64,000 nucleotides of DNA, from contig NZ_CP017689.1 in assembly GCF_001831495.1 (NCBI RefSeq), forward strand, positions 310,001 to 374,000. The letters run 5' to 3'. Under the pieces are notes generated by a model, which worked only from the letters and a program-made list of their open reading frames with translations, did not search any database and had not been told where the DNA came from. Shown piece by piece: positions 48,111 through 58,011 of the stretch. How positions within the stretch are numbered: the first letter of the stretch is position 1; each line of letters starts with the position of its first letter. The stretch is from Thalassotalea crassostreae. GTDB taxonomy: Bacteria > Pseudomonadota > Gammaproteobacteria > Enterobacterales > Alteromonadaceae. The translations under genes and the position numbers were made by a program.

Positions 48111-50651
48111 TTAATCATTACATTGCACTTGCGCTGTTGATGATTGACTTTTATTTAATGTTATATTGCTAAATTTAAGCGTTGCTTTGCTGTTACTCGT
48201 TAAAGCAAATGGACTCAATATTTGTGATACTTGTTCTGGGTTGTTGACTAGACAATTCAAATTAATGGCTACGTTCGTCCATTGATTGAATTCTAAGTTA
48301 TCAATTATTGGTTTTAATTCGACAGTTTTATTGCAGCCTTGCTCACATACTACATTTAATTTGAGCGATTGAGACGGTTTTTGTTGAACCAATATATCAA
48401 ACGACAAGTGTGCATCTGCAGAGTAATAATCACGTAGATCTTCAGGGAAACCATTGCCGGATTGAATAATGAAAGACGCAGTTTCTGTACCTAGGAAATC
48501 TAACTGAAAAGAATCTTCTTGAACATTTCTATCAGCAGTTCGGTAGCGAATACCGTTCAATGCTTGAGAATTACTGTTGATATCTATTGATTGTGCATCT
48601 GATTTTAGTGCCATTTCCCAAGGATTAAATAATTTTCCTGAGAATATAGCAAGCTCAGTATTGTTATTATCATCATTGGCAACGGTCTCATCTAAATTGT
48701 TTGCGAGTAACACATTGTCAGAATAAGTTAAGCCATAGCCATATTCAAATAATGGCGCGTAGTCTTTATCAAAGCGGTTAATATCGGTTTGAATTGCAGT
48801 TTCAGGCCATGAAAAAGAAAGTTTGCCACTAAAATCATGGTTTACCTTGTCATCTTTGGTTCTAAGGAGCACTTCGGCAATACCTTCACCTTGGGTACCT
48901 GGTAGCCATGCGACAACAAATGCATCACTAGCGTTTAGCTCAGGGTTTACCCACATTGGGCGGCCAGTAATGAATACAGCAACTACCGGAATATCTTGGT
49001 CCTTCAGTTGGTTTAACAAACGAGCGTCTTTCTTATTACCGCGTTGAAAGTCTAAATTACTGATGTCGCCGTTACCTTCTGCGTATGGTTCTTCGCCAAA
49101 AACAACAATCGCGACATCAGGTTTATCAGTGAAACTACCATCAACGCTCAATGTTGCAGTACCGCCAGCTTGCTCTACGCTATTCTTAATACCTGCAAAA
49201 ATAGAAGTAGCACCTGGAAAATCAGCATTGCTATTTCCTGTACCTTGCCAGGTAACACTCCAACCACCAGATTGCTTACCAATGTTATCCGCTCCGTCAC
49301 CAGCAACGAGAATATTAAGCGATGGTGAAAGTGGCAATAATCCACTGTTATTTTTTAATAACACTAGAGATTCACGCACTGCTTGACGAGCAACATCTCG
49401 ATGTTTTGCCGCACCAATAAGCTCTTTTTTACCGGAGATTTCTCTTTTTGCAGGGCTTGGTTTATCAAACAATCCAGCTCTTAGCTTCACTCGCAATATC
49501 CGACTAACAGCGTCATCAACTCTAGCCATTGGAATTTCGCCGCTATTGATTTGGGCAATCGTATTTTCATACAGAGGCTTCCATGACTCGGTAGGAGCCA
49601 TAAAAATATCTAAACCAGCATTAATCGCTTTTGGGCAACTTTCGTTGCTACAACCTGCCACTTGACCATGACCATTCCAATCACCAACAACAAAACCATC
49701 AAACCCCATTTTTGTCTTAAGTACATCGGTCAATAGATATTTACTGCCATGAACTTTCTCGCCATTCCAGCTGTTGAATGATGCCATAACAGATTGAGAA
49801 CCGGCTTTTAAACCACCCACATAGCCTTGCGCGTGAATATCAAAAAGTTCTTGTTCTGAGCTAATATTATTGCCTTGATCATCGCCATCAACGGTGCCGC
49901 CGTCACCTATAAAGTGCTTGATAGTGCTAATAACGCGGTCATCGCCTAAGAAATTTTTATTGGCATGGCCTTGTAAACCTTTAACGATTGCTGCGGAGTA
50001 TTCGCGAACAATCTCTGGATCTTCCGAATAGCCTTCATAAGTTCGGCCCCAGCGATCATCTCTAACTACTGCTACGGTTGGTGCAAAAACCCAGTCTATG
50101 CCGGTAACCATTACTTCAGTTGCTGTTATGTGCGCTATTTCTTCTATTAATTGCGGATTATTGGCGGCGCCTAAACCGATATTATGAGGAAATAGTGTCG
50201 CACCGATCACATTATTATGTCCGTGTACAGCATCCGTTCCCCACATCGTTGGAATAGATGAACCATCAATAGAGCTATCAATTGAGGCTTGGTACATTTT
50301 CTCGGCTAACATAACCCAATCATCGACACTTGCGTGTTTATTGTCGTTTGGAAATGCACCGCCACCATTTAAGTACGAACCAAATCCATATTTTCGCATA
50401 TCTTCTATGGTGATATCTCTGATCTCTGGTTGGATCATTTGCGCTACTTTTTGTTGCACAGTCATGGTAGCTAAGATTTCACTTATTTGTGCTTCAATCT
50501 TGGCATCTGTTTTTACTTCTATATCTAGCTTGGGCCAGATATCTTGCTTATTCTCGCTACAAGAGAACAGAGAAATTGAAATAGCGGAGGCAACCAAAAT
50601 AGAAGCAATTGATTTACCGTGATTGTGAACTGAGAGAGTTGTATTTTTCAT
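48111..50651 (-). CDS. GH3 exo-beta-glucan glucohydrolase, lipoprotein (ExoP-like)
   Basis: An 846-residue GH3 enzyme. Signal peptide with lipobox (SLFSC, Cys about residue 28), so it is membrane-anchored. GH3 N-domain with nucleophile Asp in FVVGDWNG, GH3 C-domain with acid/base Glu region GEEPYAEGNGD, and a C-terminal domain (about 680-846) of the ExoP type. It releases glucose from beta-1,3/1,4-glucan ends. It shares close similarity with the 615-residue GH3 encoded upstream. Confidence 0.92.
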   Translation of the reverse strand: MKNTTLSVHNHGKSIASILVASAISISLFSCSENKQDIWPKLDIEVKTDAKIEAQISEILATMTVQQKVAQMIQPEIRDITIEDMRKYGFGSYLNGGGAFPNDNKHASVDDWVMLAEKMYQASIDSSIDGSSIPTMWGTDAVHGHNNVIGATLFPHNIGLGAANNPQLIEEIAHITATEVMVTGIDWVFAPTVAVVRDDRWGRTYEGYSEDPEIVREYSAAIVKGLQGHANKNFLGDDRVISTIKHFIGDGGTVDGDDQGNNISSEQELFDIHAQGYVGGLKAGSQSVMASFNSWNGEKVHGSKYLLTDVLKTKMGFDGFVVGDWNGHGQVAGCSNESCPKAINAGLDIFMAPTESWKPLYENTIAQINSGEIPMARVDDAVSRILRVKLRAGLFDKPSPAKREISGKKELIGAAKHRDVARQAVRESLVLLKNNSGLLPLSPSLNILVAGDGADNIGKQSGGWSVTWQGTGNSNADFPGATSIFAGIKNSVEQAGGTATLSVDGSFTDKPDVAIVVFGEEPYAEGNGDISNLDFQRGNKKDARLLNQLKDQDIPVVAVFITGRPMWVNPELNASDAFVVAWLPGTQGEGIAEVLLRTKDDKVNHDFSGKLSFSWPETAIQTDINRFDKDYAPLFEYGYGLTYSDNVLLANNLDETVANDDNNNTELAIFSGKLFNPWEMALKSDAQSIDINSNSQALNGIRYRTADRNVQEDSFQLDFLGTETASFIIQSGNGFPEDLRDYYSADAHLSFDILVQQKPSQSLKLNVVCEQGCNKTVELKPIIDNLEFNQWTNVAINLNCLVNNPEQVSQILSPFALTSNSKATLKFSNITLNKSQSSTAQVQCND

Positions 50652-50681
50652 AATATGCAAATTTATTGAGCTAGAAAGCCA

Positions 50682-52133
50682 TTAGAGTTTTAAAATTCTG
50701 TTTTTATTTAATAACAACAGACCAGCAGAAAGGAGTAACATAAATGATAGACTACCACTGCTGCTTCCGCTGTTATTGTTTTCATTAACAGTATTGTCAG
50801 TACTTTCAACTGAGTCATCGCTTTGTGAGGCCGGTATAATGACAGAAACTGCTGTGGTATCTGTCAAGTTGCCATCTGATACTTCTAATTGAAAGACTAA
50901 AGTTTCTTCGTTATTTACTTCAGGCGCCTTGAAGGTTGGCGAAACACTAGTGTGATTTAGTAATTCAACATTCGTACCAGATGCTTGTTGCCAAGCATAA
51001 AACAGTACGTCGTTTTCAGGATCTGTTGATCCATCAGCTGATAATTGTACATTTTTGCCTGGTATTATTTCGTCACTAGCTACGCTTGCCGCAGCCACGG
51101 GTGCTTCATTTGGTCGATCTGCTATTACACAGCCGTCAGCGTCAACGTTACTATTTGCTGGCGTGTTTGGGCAGTTATCAGCGTCGTCCTCAACACCATC
51201 GTTATCTTGGTCATTGGAAATTTCATCTTCTTCATTAAGCGTTAAAGACTCATCACAGTATGTAGCGCTGTTAGTTGAATCTTTTTGACAGTGCGCTACA
51301 TAATCAACCTCCATCGTTGCCATGGTTAAATTAGGGTCAATTGAACCGCCTAGGTTACCACCCATCGCTACGTTGATTAATACAAACATTGGTTCTTTGT
51401 ATTGTGCACAGGCGCTTATGTCTTGCGATGTGACTAGAATGTCATCAATGAAAAATTTGACGCTGTTTTCGTCCCATTCCATAGCATATCGATGCCATTG
51501 CAACACATCACTTGCACCACCTGGGTAGTTATATCTTACCTCGCTACCACAGCTATTGGTGTTGAAAAAATTAGTAATGTAAGTATTCGGAACGTTCGAA
51601 AACCATTCCCAAATATCAATTTCACCGGCACCTGGAGTCGGCCAGTGACTAAAGTCATTGTCGTTTTTCTTAGGATGTTCTGCAATTCGATTTTCTAATG
51701 CCCAAAACGCTGGCCAAGTGCCGCCTTCTAAATTATTAAACTTGATCCTAGCTTCGATACGACCATATAAAAACTCTGCTTTATCTTTACTGTTCAATCG
51801 GCCGGAAGTCCAGCTTTTAGCTGCTCCGCCAAGTCCCGGACAATTAATCTGTTGTTTACGAGCAATGATTTTTAGAACGCCATTTTCAACATGATAATTT
51901 TTGTTAGCGCTGCTGTCGTCATTGGTATAACACTGAACTTCGTTGTTATAGTTCGCTTGTATCTGAGCGGTCCAGTTATCCCAGTTAACTGAATCACCAT
52001 CAAATCTATCAATCCACTCAAGTGACCAACCAGCGGTTGCAGATGTTGTAGCTATTGCTACGATAGAAAGACTTAACGCCGTTTTCTGTACGAGTGCTTT
52101 AGTTGTTGTTATTAAGTTAAATGGATTAAACAT
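50682..52133 (-). CDS. GH16 laminarinase with TSP3 repeats and GlyGly-CTERM-type tail
   Basis: A 483-residue secreted endo-beta-1,3-glucanase. The second ATG of a pair (52133) is chosen because GGAG stands five bases ahead. Domains: signal peptide (1-35), GH16 catalytic domain (about 37-290) with the EIDIWE active site, calcium-binding thrombospondin-3 repeat (DQDNDGVEDDADNCP), a PKD-like domain (about 345-425), a Ser/Asn-rich linker and a C-terminal SGSSSGSLSF-helix-KNR tail. This tail fits the GlyGly-CTERM surface-sorting signal of rhombosortase systems. Confidence 0.93.
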   Translation of the reverse strand: MFNPFNLITTTKALVQKTALSLSIVAIATTSATAGWSLEWIDRFDGDSVNWDNWTAQIQANYNNEVQCYTNDDSSANKNYHVENGVLKIIARKQQINCPGLGGAAKSWTSGRLNSKDKAEFLYGRIEARIKFNNLEGGTWPAFWALENRIAEHPKKNDNDFSHWPTPGAGEIDIWEWFSNVPNTYITNFFNTNSCGSEVRYNYPGGASDVLQWHRYAMEWDENSVKFFIDDILVTSQDISACAQYKEPMFVLINVAMGGNLGGSIDPNLTMATMEVDYVAHCQKDSTNSATYCDESLTLNEEDEISNDQDNDGVEDDADNCPNTPANSNVDADGCVIADRPNEAPVAAASVASDEIIPGKNVQLSADGSTDPENDVLFYAWQQASGTNVELLNHTSVSPTFKAPEVNNEETLVFQLEVSDGNLTDTTAVSVIIPASQSDDSVESTDNTVNENNNSGSSSGSLSFMLLLSAGLLLLNKNRILKL

Positions 52134-52146
52134 CATTGCTCCGGAA

Positions 52147-53994
52147 TTAATTTTTATATTGCAAACCAAAGCCATATTCGAACAATGGCTTGATTTTATT
52201 TGATGGACTATATTGATTCGATTTGTAGGTCGGTAAATTTTCATCACGTTGTGGCCAAGGAAAAGATAGTTTTCCTTGAAAATCATGTGTGCCAAATAGC
52301 ACATCACTAACTCCTTGGCCTTCAGAGCCAGGAAGCCAAGCGGCTATAAATGCGGCCGAGGCACTTAATTCACTTTCAATTATCAATGGTCGACCGGAAA
52401 TTAATACGGTGATCACCGGTACGTTATTATCAGTGAGGTGCTTAATAGTTTGATAGTCTTCTGGATGCAAATCAGCCAAAGTTAGCGTTTTTCCATAGGG
52501 TTTTATGATATTTAGCTCACCATTAACCATCGAACCAGATTGGATTAAAAGGTCGTTACCATTGCGGATGTCTCCCATGCCTTCGGCATAAGAGTGCTCA
52601 CCGATTACAACGACAGCGGCATCAAACATTGAATAGTCGTTCTCGTTTTCAACATCTTTTATATGTTTAGCGTTCGCTGCAATCTTACTGATCCCTTGCC
52701 AAATTGACGTGCCATTTTTTATCAATTCGTTACCCGTAACACCTTGCCAGTCTATGGTGAATCCACCGCATTGATGACCAAGATTATCGGCATTCTTACC
52801 GGTCACCAAAATGCGACTTGATTTATTTAGAGGTAAAATATTGTCTTTATTTTTCAGTAATACTAACGATTTTCTTACTGCTTCTCGCGCGATTTCGCGG
52901 TGCTCATTACTACCAAAACTTTGATTATTTGACATTTTTCGCAGTGTTGGGCGAACTTTATCAAACAACCCATAGTGTACTTTAACGCTCAGAATTCTTT
53001 TTACCGCATCATCAATTCGATCCATCTCAACGGTGCCAAGTTCGACATGACTGTGCAAATGTTCGATAAATTCTTTCCAATTATTCGGTAGCATGAACAT
53101 GTCAATGCCAGCGTTGACACTAATCCCAATGGATTGGTAAATATCATTGGAAAGGTAATCGATTGCCTCCATGTCAGACAACACAAATCCGTTGAATTTT
53201 AGTTTCGTTTTCAGCATGTCGGTAATGAGAAATTTGTGACCGTGACATTTATCACCATTCCAACTGCTAAAAGATGCCATGACTGTCATAGCACCAGACT
53301 TTATCGCTTGCTTAAAAGGAGCAACATGGGTGCTTTCTAAGCTCGGCCAGTCTAATATGGTATCGCCTTGGTCAATACCATGGATAGTGCCACCATCACC
53401 GACCCAATGTTTAATACCTGCGATAATACCTTGGTGAGGAAAATCAAATTGCATTTCTTCAATAATATTAGTGGTGTAGCGATTCACGATTTCAGGGGTG
53501 TGGGAAAAGCTTTCGTAAGTTCGACCCCAATGATAGTTTTGTGCCAAGGCGACATTGGGAGCAAATACCCAATCTATACCGCAGGCCATAACCTCTTTAG
53601 TTGTTACCTTTGAAACTTTTTTAATCAGCTCAGAGTCACGTGCTGCGCCTAGGCCAATATTGTGGGGAAATATTGTTGCACCACTGATATTATTATTGCC
53701 ATGAACGGCATCGACACCATACAGAATGGGAATGGACAAATGTTCGTCATCGGATTCAACAGAAGCGCACCAATAAGAATCAATCATCTCCAGCCAATCG
53801 CTTGGCGTATTATTTTTAGGGCTAGAACCGGCGCCGCTTAAAACTGAACCTAAATGATATTTTTTTACTTCTTCAGCAGTACAGGTTGCACGCTCAACCT
53901 GCAGCATCTGACCTATTTTTTGAGCAAGTGTCATTTTGCTCATAAGGTTTTCTACCTTAGCTAGGGTCGATTTTGAAGGCGTAAATTTGGTCAT
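52147..53994 (-). CDS. GH3 beta-glucosidase, probably cytoplasmic
   Basis: A 615-residue GH3 enzyme with no signal peptide. Nucleophile Asp in FVLSDMEAID; acid/base region GEHSYAEGMGD; both GH3 domains, no third domain. Very similar to the lipoprotein GH3 of the operon, but the substrate loop DDRWGRTYE is changed to NYHWGRTYE, so specificity may differ. It would cleave imported laminari-oligosaccharides. Confidence 0.9.
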   Translation of the reverse strand: MTKFTPSKSTLAKVENLMSKMTLAQKIGQMLQVERATCTAEEVKKYHLGSVLSGAGSSPKNNTPSDWLEMIDSYWCASVESDDEHLSIPILYGVDAVHGNNNISGATIFPHNIGLGAARDSELIKKVSKVTTKEVMACGIDWVFAPNVALAQNYHWGRTYESFSHTPEIVNRYTTNIIEEMQFDFPHQGIIAGIKHWVGDGGTIHGIDQGDTILDWPSLESTHVAPFKQAIKSGAMTVMASFSSWNGDKCHGHKFLITDMLKTKLKFNGFVLSDMEAIDYLSNDIYQSIGISVNAGIDMFMLPNNWKEFIEHLHSHVELGTVEMDRIDDAVKRILSVKVHYGLFDKVRPTLRKMSNNQSFGSNEHREIAREAVRKSLVLLKNKDNILPLNKSSRILVTGKNADNLGHQCGGFTIDWQGVTGNELIKNGTSIWQGISKIAANAKHIKDVENENDYSMFDAAVVVIGEHSYAEGMGDIRNGNDLLIQSGSMVNGELNIIKPYGKTLTLADLHPEDYQTIKHLTDNNVPVITVLISGRPLIIESELSASAAFIAAWLPGSEGQGVSDVLFGTHDFQGKLSFPWPQRDENLPTYKSNQYSPSNKIKPLFEYGFGLQYKN

Positions 53995-56223
53995 TTAGTT
54001 ATTCGCTAGCAAATGAAAGTCAGCGCATAAAGAGGCATTACTATCGCCGCCAACCCACAATTGAAACTTGCCAGGCTCAGCATTTAATTTCATATCTCTA
54101 TCGTAAAAAGTAAGGTCTTGAGCACAAAGTTCAAAACTCACTTGCTTAGATTCGCCTGCTAATAAATGAACTCTTTTAAAGCGTTTTAGCTCTTTTACAG
54201 GTCTAGTGACGCTGCCAACCAAATCGCGTATATAGAGTTGTGCAATTTCATCACTTGCGACGTCACCAATATTGGTTAATTGACAGGTAATTGTTAACGT
54301 CTGATTGAAATTAATTTCAGCAGCACTTAGCTCCAAATCGGTATAACTAAACTTGCTGTATGACAAGCCAAAACCAAATGGAAATTGCGGTGTGAAATGG
54401 GTGTCTAAGTGACTTGCTGACATGCCAAGAGACGTTTGAGGTGCGCGCATTGGAATATCATTCATATGCACATAGCTATCGTCGCTCACTGGCCGACCAC
54501 CATGTTTTTGTGCATAGTAAAGTGGAATTTGACCGACGGTTCTTGGAAACGTAACCGGTAATTTACCGCTTGGTACTGCGTTGCCAAATAGTAAGTCAGC
54601 AATAGCCGGGCCGCCCATTGAACCCGGGTGCCACGCATAAAGTATGCTATCTACTTTTTCGATTACTTTGGCTAATGTTAGCGGTCGTCCTGCCATGATC
54701 ACGGCGATAATAGGAGTTCCTGTTTTAGCAAGTTCATCGATTAAGTATTGTTGCTTGCCGGGTAAATCAATATTGGAGCGGCAATGCGCTTCGCCAGATA
54801 AAATGGCTTCTTCACCGACAAATAACACTGCTACATCTGATTTTGCCGCTAATGCTACGGCGTCATTTATCTGTTCTATATTGTCTGTTCTGGTATTGTC
54901 TAATGCTTTAGCATAGTTCACTAAAACATCGTCACCGACATGTTTTTTAATCGCTTGCAAACATGTTTGGCTATGCTGCTCTTCACCATCAAAAACCCAA
55001 GTGCCCAATTGTTCATAACCATCATCAGCAAGTGGACCAATAACAGCCAATGAATTTATATTAGCTGTCGATAATGGCAAGGTGTTATTGTGATTTTGCA
55101 AAAGCACACAACTTTTTATCGCCGCATCTTTAGCCGAGTTCAAATGCTGTTCATTAACAATGTTTGGCAATTGCTCAGCGCAAGTATAAGGATTTTCAAA
55201 AAGACCTAATTGGTATTTCAAAGTAAGTATACGGGCGACCATTTGATCAATGTGGGCAATATCAATTTTACCTTCAGCAATTAACGATTCACTATGATCG
55301 CGATAGGTAGGGCTTGCCATTTCCATATCAATGCCAGCATCGATGGCCATTAATGCCGCTTGCTTGTCATCTTCGGTAAAGCCATGTGTGGAAAGTTGCT
55401 TGATTGAATCCCAATCACTTACTAATAGTCCGTTGTAGTCCCATTCATCACGTAAGATATCGTTCATCAGCCACTTGTTACCAGAAGCTGGGACGCCATT
55501 TAGATCACTAAACGCAGCCATGAATGTTGCTACACCAGCCTCAGCAGCAGCTTTAAATGGCGGTAAGTAAACATTGCGTAATTCATTTTCAGGAATGTTC
55601 ACCGTATGGTAATCTCGGCCACTTTCGCTAGCACCGTAACCGGCAAAGTGTTTAGCACAAGAAGCAATAGAGCCTAGTTCGTTTAGTTTATTACCTTGAA
55701 AGCCTTTGACCATGGCAGTGCCGAGAGTAGAACAAAGATAAGGGTCCTCGCCAAGGCTTTCTGCGATGCGTCCCCAACGAGGGTCACGACTGATGTCTAT
55801 CATGGGGGCGAATGTCCAATTGATGCCAACTGTTGACGCCTCTAAAGCCGCTATTCTTGCACCTTGCTCTATGACATCTGGTGACCAACTTGCCGCTTGA
55901 CCAAGTGGAATCGGAAATATGGTTTTGAAACCGTGTATAACATCACGGCCAATTAATAATGGGATGCCTAATCGGCTTTCTTTTGTCGCAATTCGTTGTA
56001 GTTCATTAACGGTAGTTACATCAACTTCATTAATAACAGAGCCTATTTTTCCATCACGTATTGCTGCAGCAAAGTCGTCAGGAATCGATCCTTCTGCGCC
56101 ATTTACTTGACTCATTTGACCGATTTTTTCACTAATTGTCATTTGTGCTAACAGCTGCGAAACCACTAAATCATAGTTAGCGCTATGTTGTTGTTTTGAT
56201 TTTGCACAACTTACAGCAGACAT
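53995..56223 (-). CDS. GH3 beta-glucosidase (BglX-like) with Fn3-like domain
   Basis: A 742-residue GH3 enzyme with the BglX layout: N-domain (to about 370), C-domain, and a C-terminal fibronectin-III-like domain (about 640-735). Nucleophile Asp in LLVSDWDSI; HFAGYGASESGRDYH is the family block. The N-terminus (MSAVSCAKSKQQ) is not a convincing signal peptide, so location is unclear. It is the first gene of the leftward operon and abuts the next gene exactly. Confidence 0.92.
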   Translation of the reverse strand: MSAVSCAKSKQQHSANYDLVVSQLLAQMTISEKIGQMSQVNGAEGSIPDDFAAAIRDGKIGSVINEVDVTTVNELQRIATKESRLGIPLLIGRDVIHGFKTIFPIPLGQAASWSPDVIEQGARIAALEASTVGINWTFAPMIDISRDPRWGRIAESLGEDPYLCSTLGTAMVKGFQGNKLNELGSIASCAKHFAGYGASESGRDYHTVNIPENELRNVYLPPFKAAAEAGVATFMAAFSDLNGVPASGNKWLMNDILRDEWDYNGLLVSDWDSIKQLSTHGFTEDDKQAALMAIDAGIDMEMASPTYRDHSESLIAEGKIDIAHIDQMVARILTLKYQLGLFENPYTCAEQLPNIVNEQHLNSAKDAAIKSCVLLQNHNNTLPLSTANINSLAVIGPLADDGYEQLGTWVFDGEEQHSQTCLQAIKKHVGDDVLVNYAKALDNTRTDNIEQINDAVALAAKSDVAVLFVGEEAILSGEAHCRSNIDLPGKQQYLIDELAKTGTPIIAVIMAGRPLTLAKVIEKVDSILYAWHPGSMGGPAIADLLFGNAVPSGKLPVTFPRTVGQIPLYYAQKHGGRPVSDDSYVHMNDIPMRAPQTSLGMSASHLDTHFTPQFPFGFGLSYSKFSYTDLELSAAEINFNQTLTITCQLTNIGDVASDEIAQLYIRDLVGSVTRPVKELKRFKRVHLLAGESKQVSFELCAQDLTFYDRDMKLNAEPGKFQLWVGGDSNASLCADFHLLANN

Positions 56224-56388
56224 TATTTAACCTATTAAAAATCTTTTTATGAGCTTAAGAATAAGAGTAAGACTGAGAGAAACAATCCAAATAAGACCAA
56301 ATGGACTGAGTGTGAGATGACTCGGCAATTTCAGCGTTTTCGGGCTTAAATAATAGTCAGCGGGGCTTTAAAAACATGGGATGACCAA

Positions 56389-56420
56389 CTCACCGTTTAA
56401 TTTTCCCTATCTCACCGTTT
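56389..56420. promoter_or_regulatory. Direct repeats in the divergent promoter region of the glucan locus
   Basis: CTCACCGTTT at 56389-56398 and again at 56411-56420, 22 bp apart (two helical turns), in the 297-bp gap between the GH3 operon and the GPH symporter. Such spacing fits a dimeric activator or repressor; its identity is unknown and no regulator gene is in the locus. Confidence 0.45.
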
Positions 56421-56520
56421 TTCACTTGTTTTACAACTTCTTATAGATATGGTCACAGTAACCAATAATTTAATGTCTTCGGCAGTGTCGATGTATCAAT
56501 GAAAATAATAAGAGAGCGAT

Positions 56521-57963
56521 ATGACAACCAACACCCATTATCAAACAGCGCCAGAAGACAGAATTTCGATCGTACAAAAGTTTATTTATGGTCTTGGAGC
56601 ACTTACCAATAACCTTTTAGGCGCAGCAATTGGCACCATGTTAATCGTGTTAAATCTGGGCTTAGGTATGAATCCTGCGCTTGTTGGCTTGCTTGCATCA
56701 TTACCCCGTTTAACCGACGCCATCACTGATCCTTTAATGGGCTATATTTCTGACCGTACAAAATCAAGATGGGGTCGACGCAGACCTTATATCTTTGGCG
56801 GCGCGATTGTCGCGGGGATCATTTTCACGTTGCTGTGGCAGCTGCCAACGGGTCAAAGTGAATCTTTTGTGTTTTGGTATTTTCTCATTGGCTCAGTGAT
56901 TTTTTATCTTGCCTATACTGTCTACGCAACTCCTTGGGTTGCTCTAGGTTATGAACTAACACCTGATTACCATGAACGTACAAGAGTAATGGCAGTACAA
57001 AACTTCATGGGCCAATTTGCATGGTTAATCGCGCCTTGGTTCTTGTGGTTTATGCAGTCAGAAACATTCTTTGATGACATGGTTTCTGGTGCTGGTTGGT
57101 TAGCATTGTTAATTGGTATTTTCACTATCTGTGTTGGTATTTTACCGGCGATATTCTTAACTGAACGAAATAACAATAAACAATCGACAGTTGCCAACAC
57201 CACACCGAATACCGAACAAAAACCAGCAGGCATTAAAGATTTTTTCCGTGGCTTTGCCATTACCTTGAAATTTAAACCATTCCTTTATTTATGTGCAGCA
57301 ACCTTTTTGGTATTCAATGGTTTTATGTTGGTATCGTCTTTTCAAACTTACGTCATTATTTACTACGTGTTTGGTGGCGATCAGTCCCTCGGCGCTGAAT
57401 ATGCTGGTTGGTCTGGAACCGTATCGGCAATCGCAACATTTTGCGTAATATTTATCTCCAGTAAGCTTTCTACCATGTACGGTAAGCGCAAAGCATTCTT
57501 TATCACTACAGGCATTTCAATCCTTGGTTTTGCTCTCAAGTGGTTCTGTTACACCCCTGAACAACCGTTATTGATGTTGATTCCGCCAGTGCTAATTGCC
57601 TTTGGTTTAGGCGGTCTATTTACGTTAATGCCATCTATGGTTGCTGATGTTTGTGATTATGATGAATTGAAGACTAACCAACGCAGAGAAGGGATGTTCG
57701 GTTCGATTTACTGGTGGGTAGTTAAATTGGGTATGGCATTAGCGCTAGCCGCAGGTGGTTTCTTATTAAATGCTACAGGCTTTGATGTTGCTCTTGCGGA
57801 GCAGCAAACAGAACAAGCAATATTCTTAATGCGTTTATTTGACGTAGTGTTCCCAATGTTAGCTTCAGCACTGGCAATTTTCTTAGTTATGAAATACCCA
57901 ATTGATGAAGAATTTGCTCACGATGTTCGAACTGAACTTGAACAACGTCGTGGCAGTAATTAA
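56521..57963 (+). CDS. GPH-family glycoside/cation symporter
   Basis: A 480-residue, twelve-helix transporter of the glycoside-pentoside-hexuronide family (MelB/XynP). The family motif is DAITDPLMGYISDRTKSRWGRRRPY after helix 2, and YDELKTNQRREGMFGSIYWW lies in the second half. It likely imports gluco-oligosaccharides produced by the laminarinase. Divergent from the GH3 operon, with a CotH-like gene 48 bp downstream. Confidence 0.93.
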   Translation: MTTNTHYQTAPEDRISIVQKFIYGLGALTNNLLGAAIGTMLIVLNLGLGMNPALVGLLASLPRLTDAITDPLMGYISDRTKSRWGRRRPYIFGGAIVAGIIFTLLWQLPTGQSESFVFWYFLIGSVIFYLAYTVYATPWVALGYELTPDYHERTRVMAVQNFMGQFAWLIAPWFLWFMQSETFFDDMVSGAGWLALLIGIFTICVGILPAIFLTERNNNKQSTVANTTPNTEQKPAGIKDFFRGFAITLKFKPFLYLCAATFLVFNGFMLVSSFQTYVIIYYVFGGDQSLGAEYAGWSGTVSAIATFCVIFISSKLSTMYGKRKAFFITTGISILGFALKWFCYTPEQPLLMLIPPVLIAFGLGGLFTLMPSMVADVCDYDELKTNQRREGMFGSIYWWVVKLGMALALAAGGFLLNATGFDVALAEQQTEQAIFLMRLFDVVFPMLASALAIFLVMKYPIDEEFAHDVRTELEQRRGSN

Positions 57964-58011
57964 AAAATTAGTTAAACCAAATAAAAACCAAATTTAAAAA
58001 GAGAAATAACA

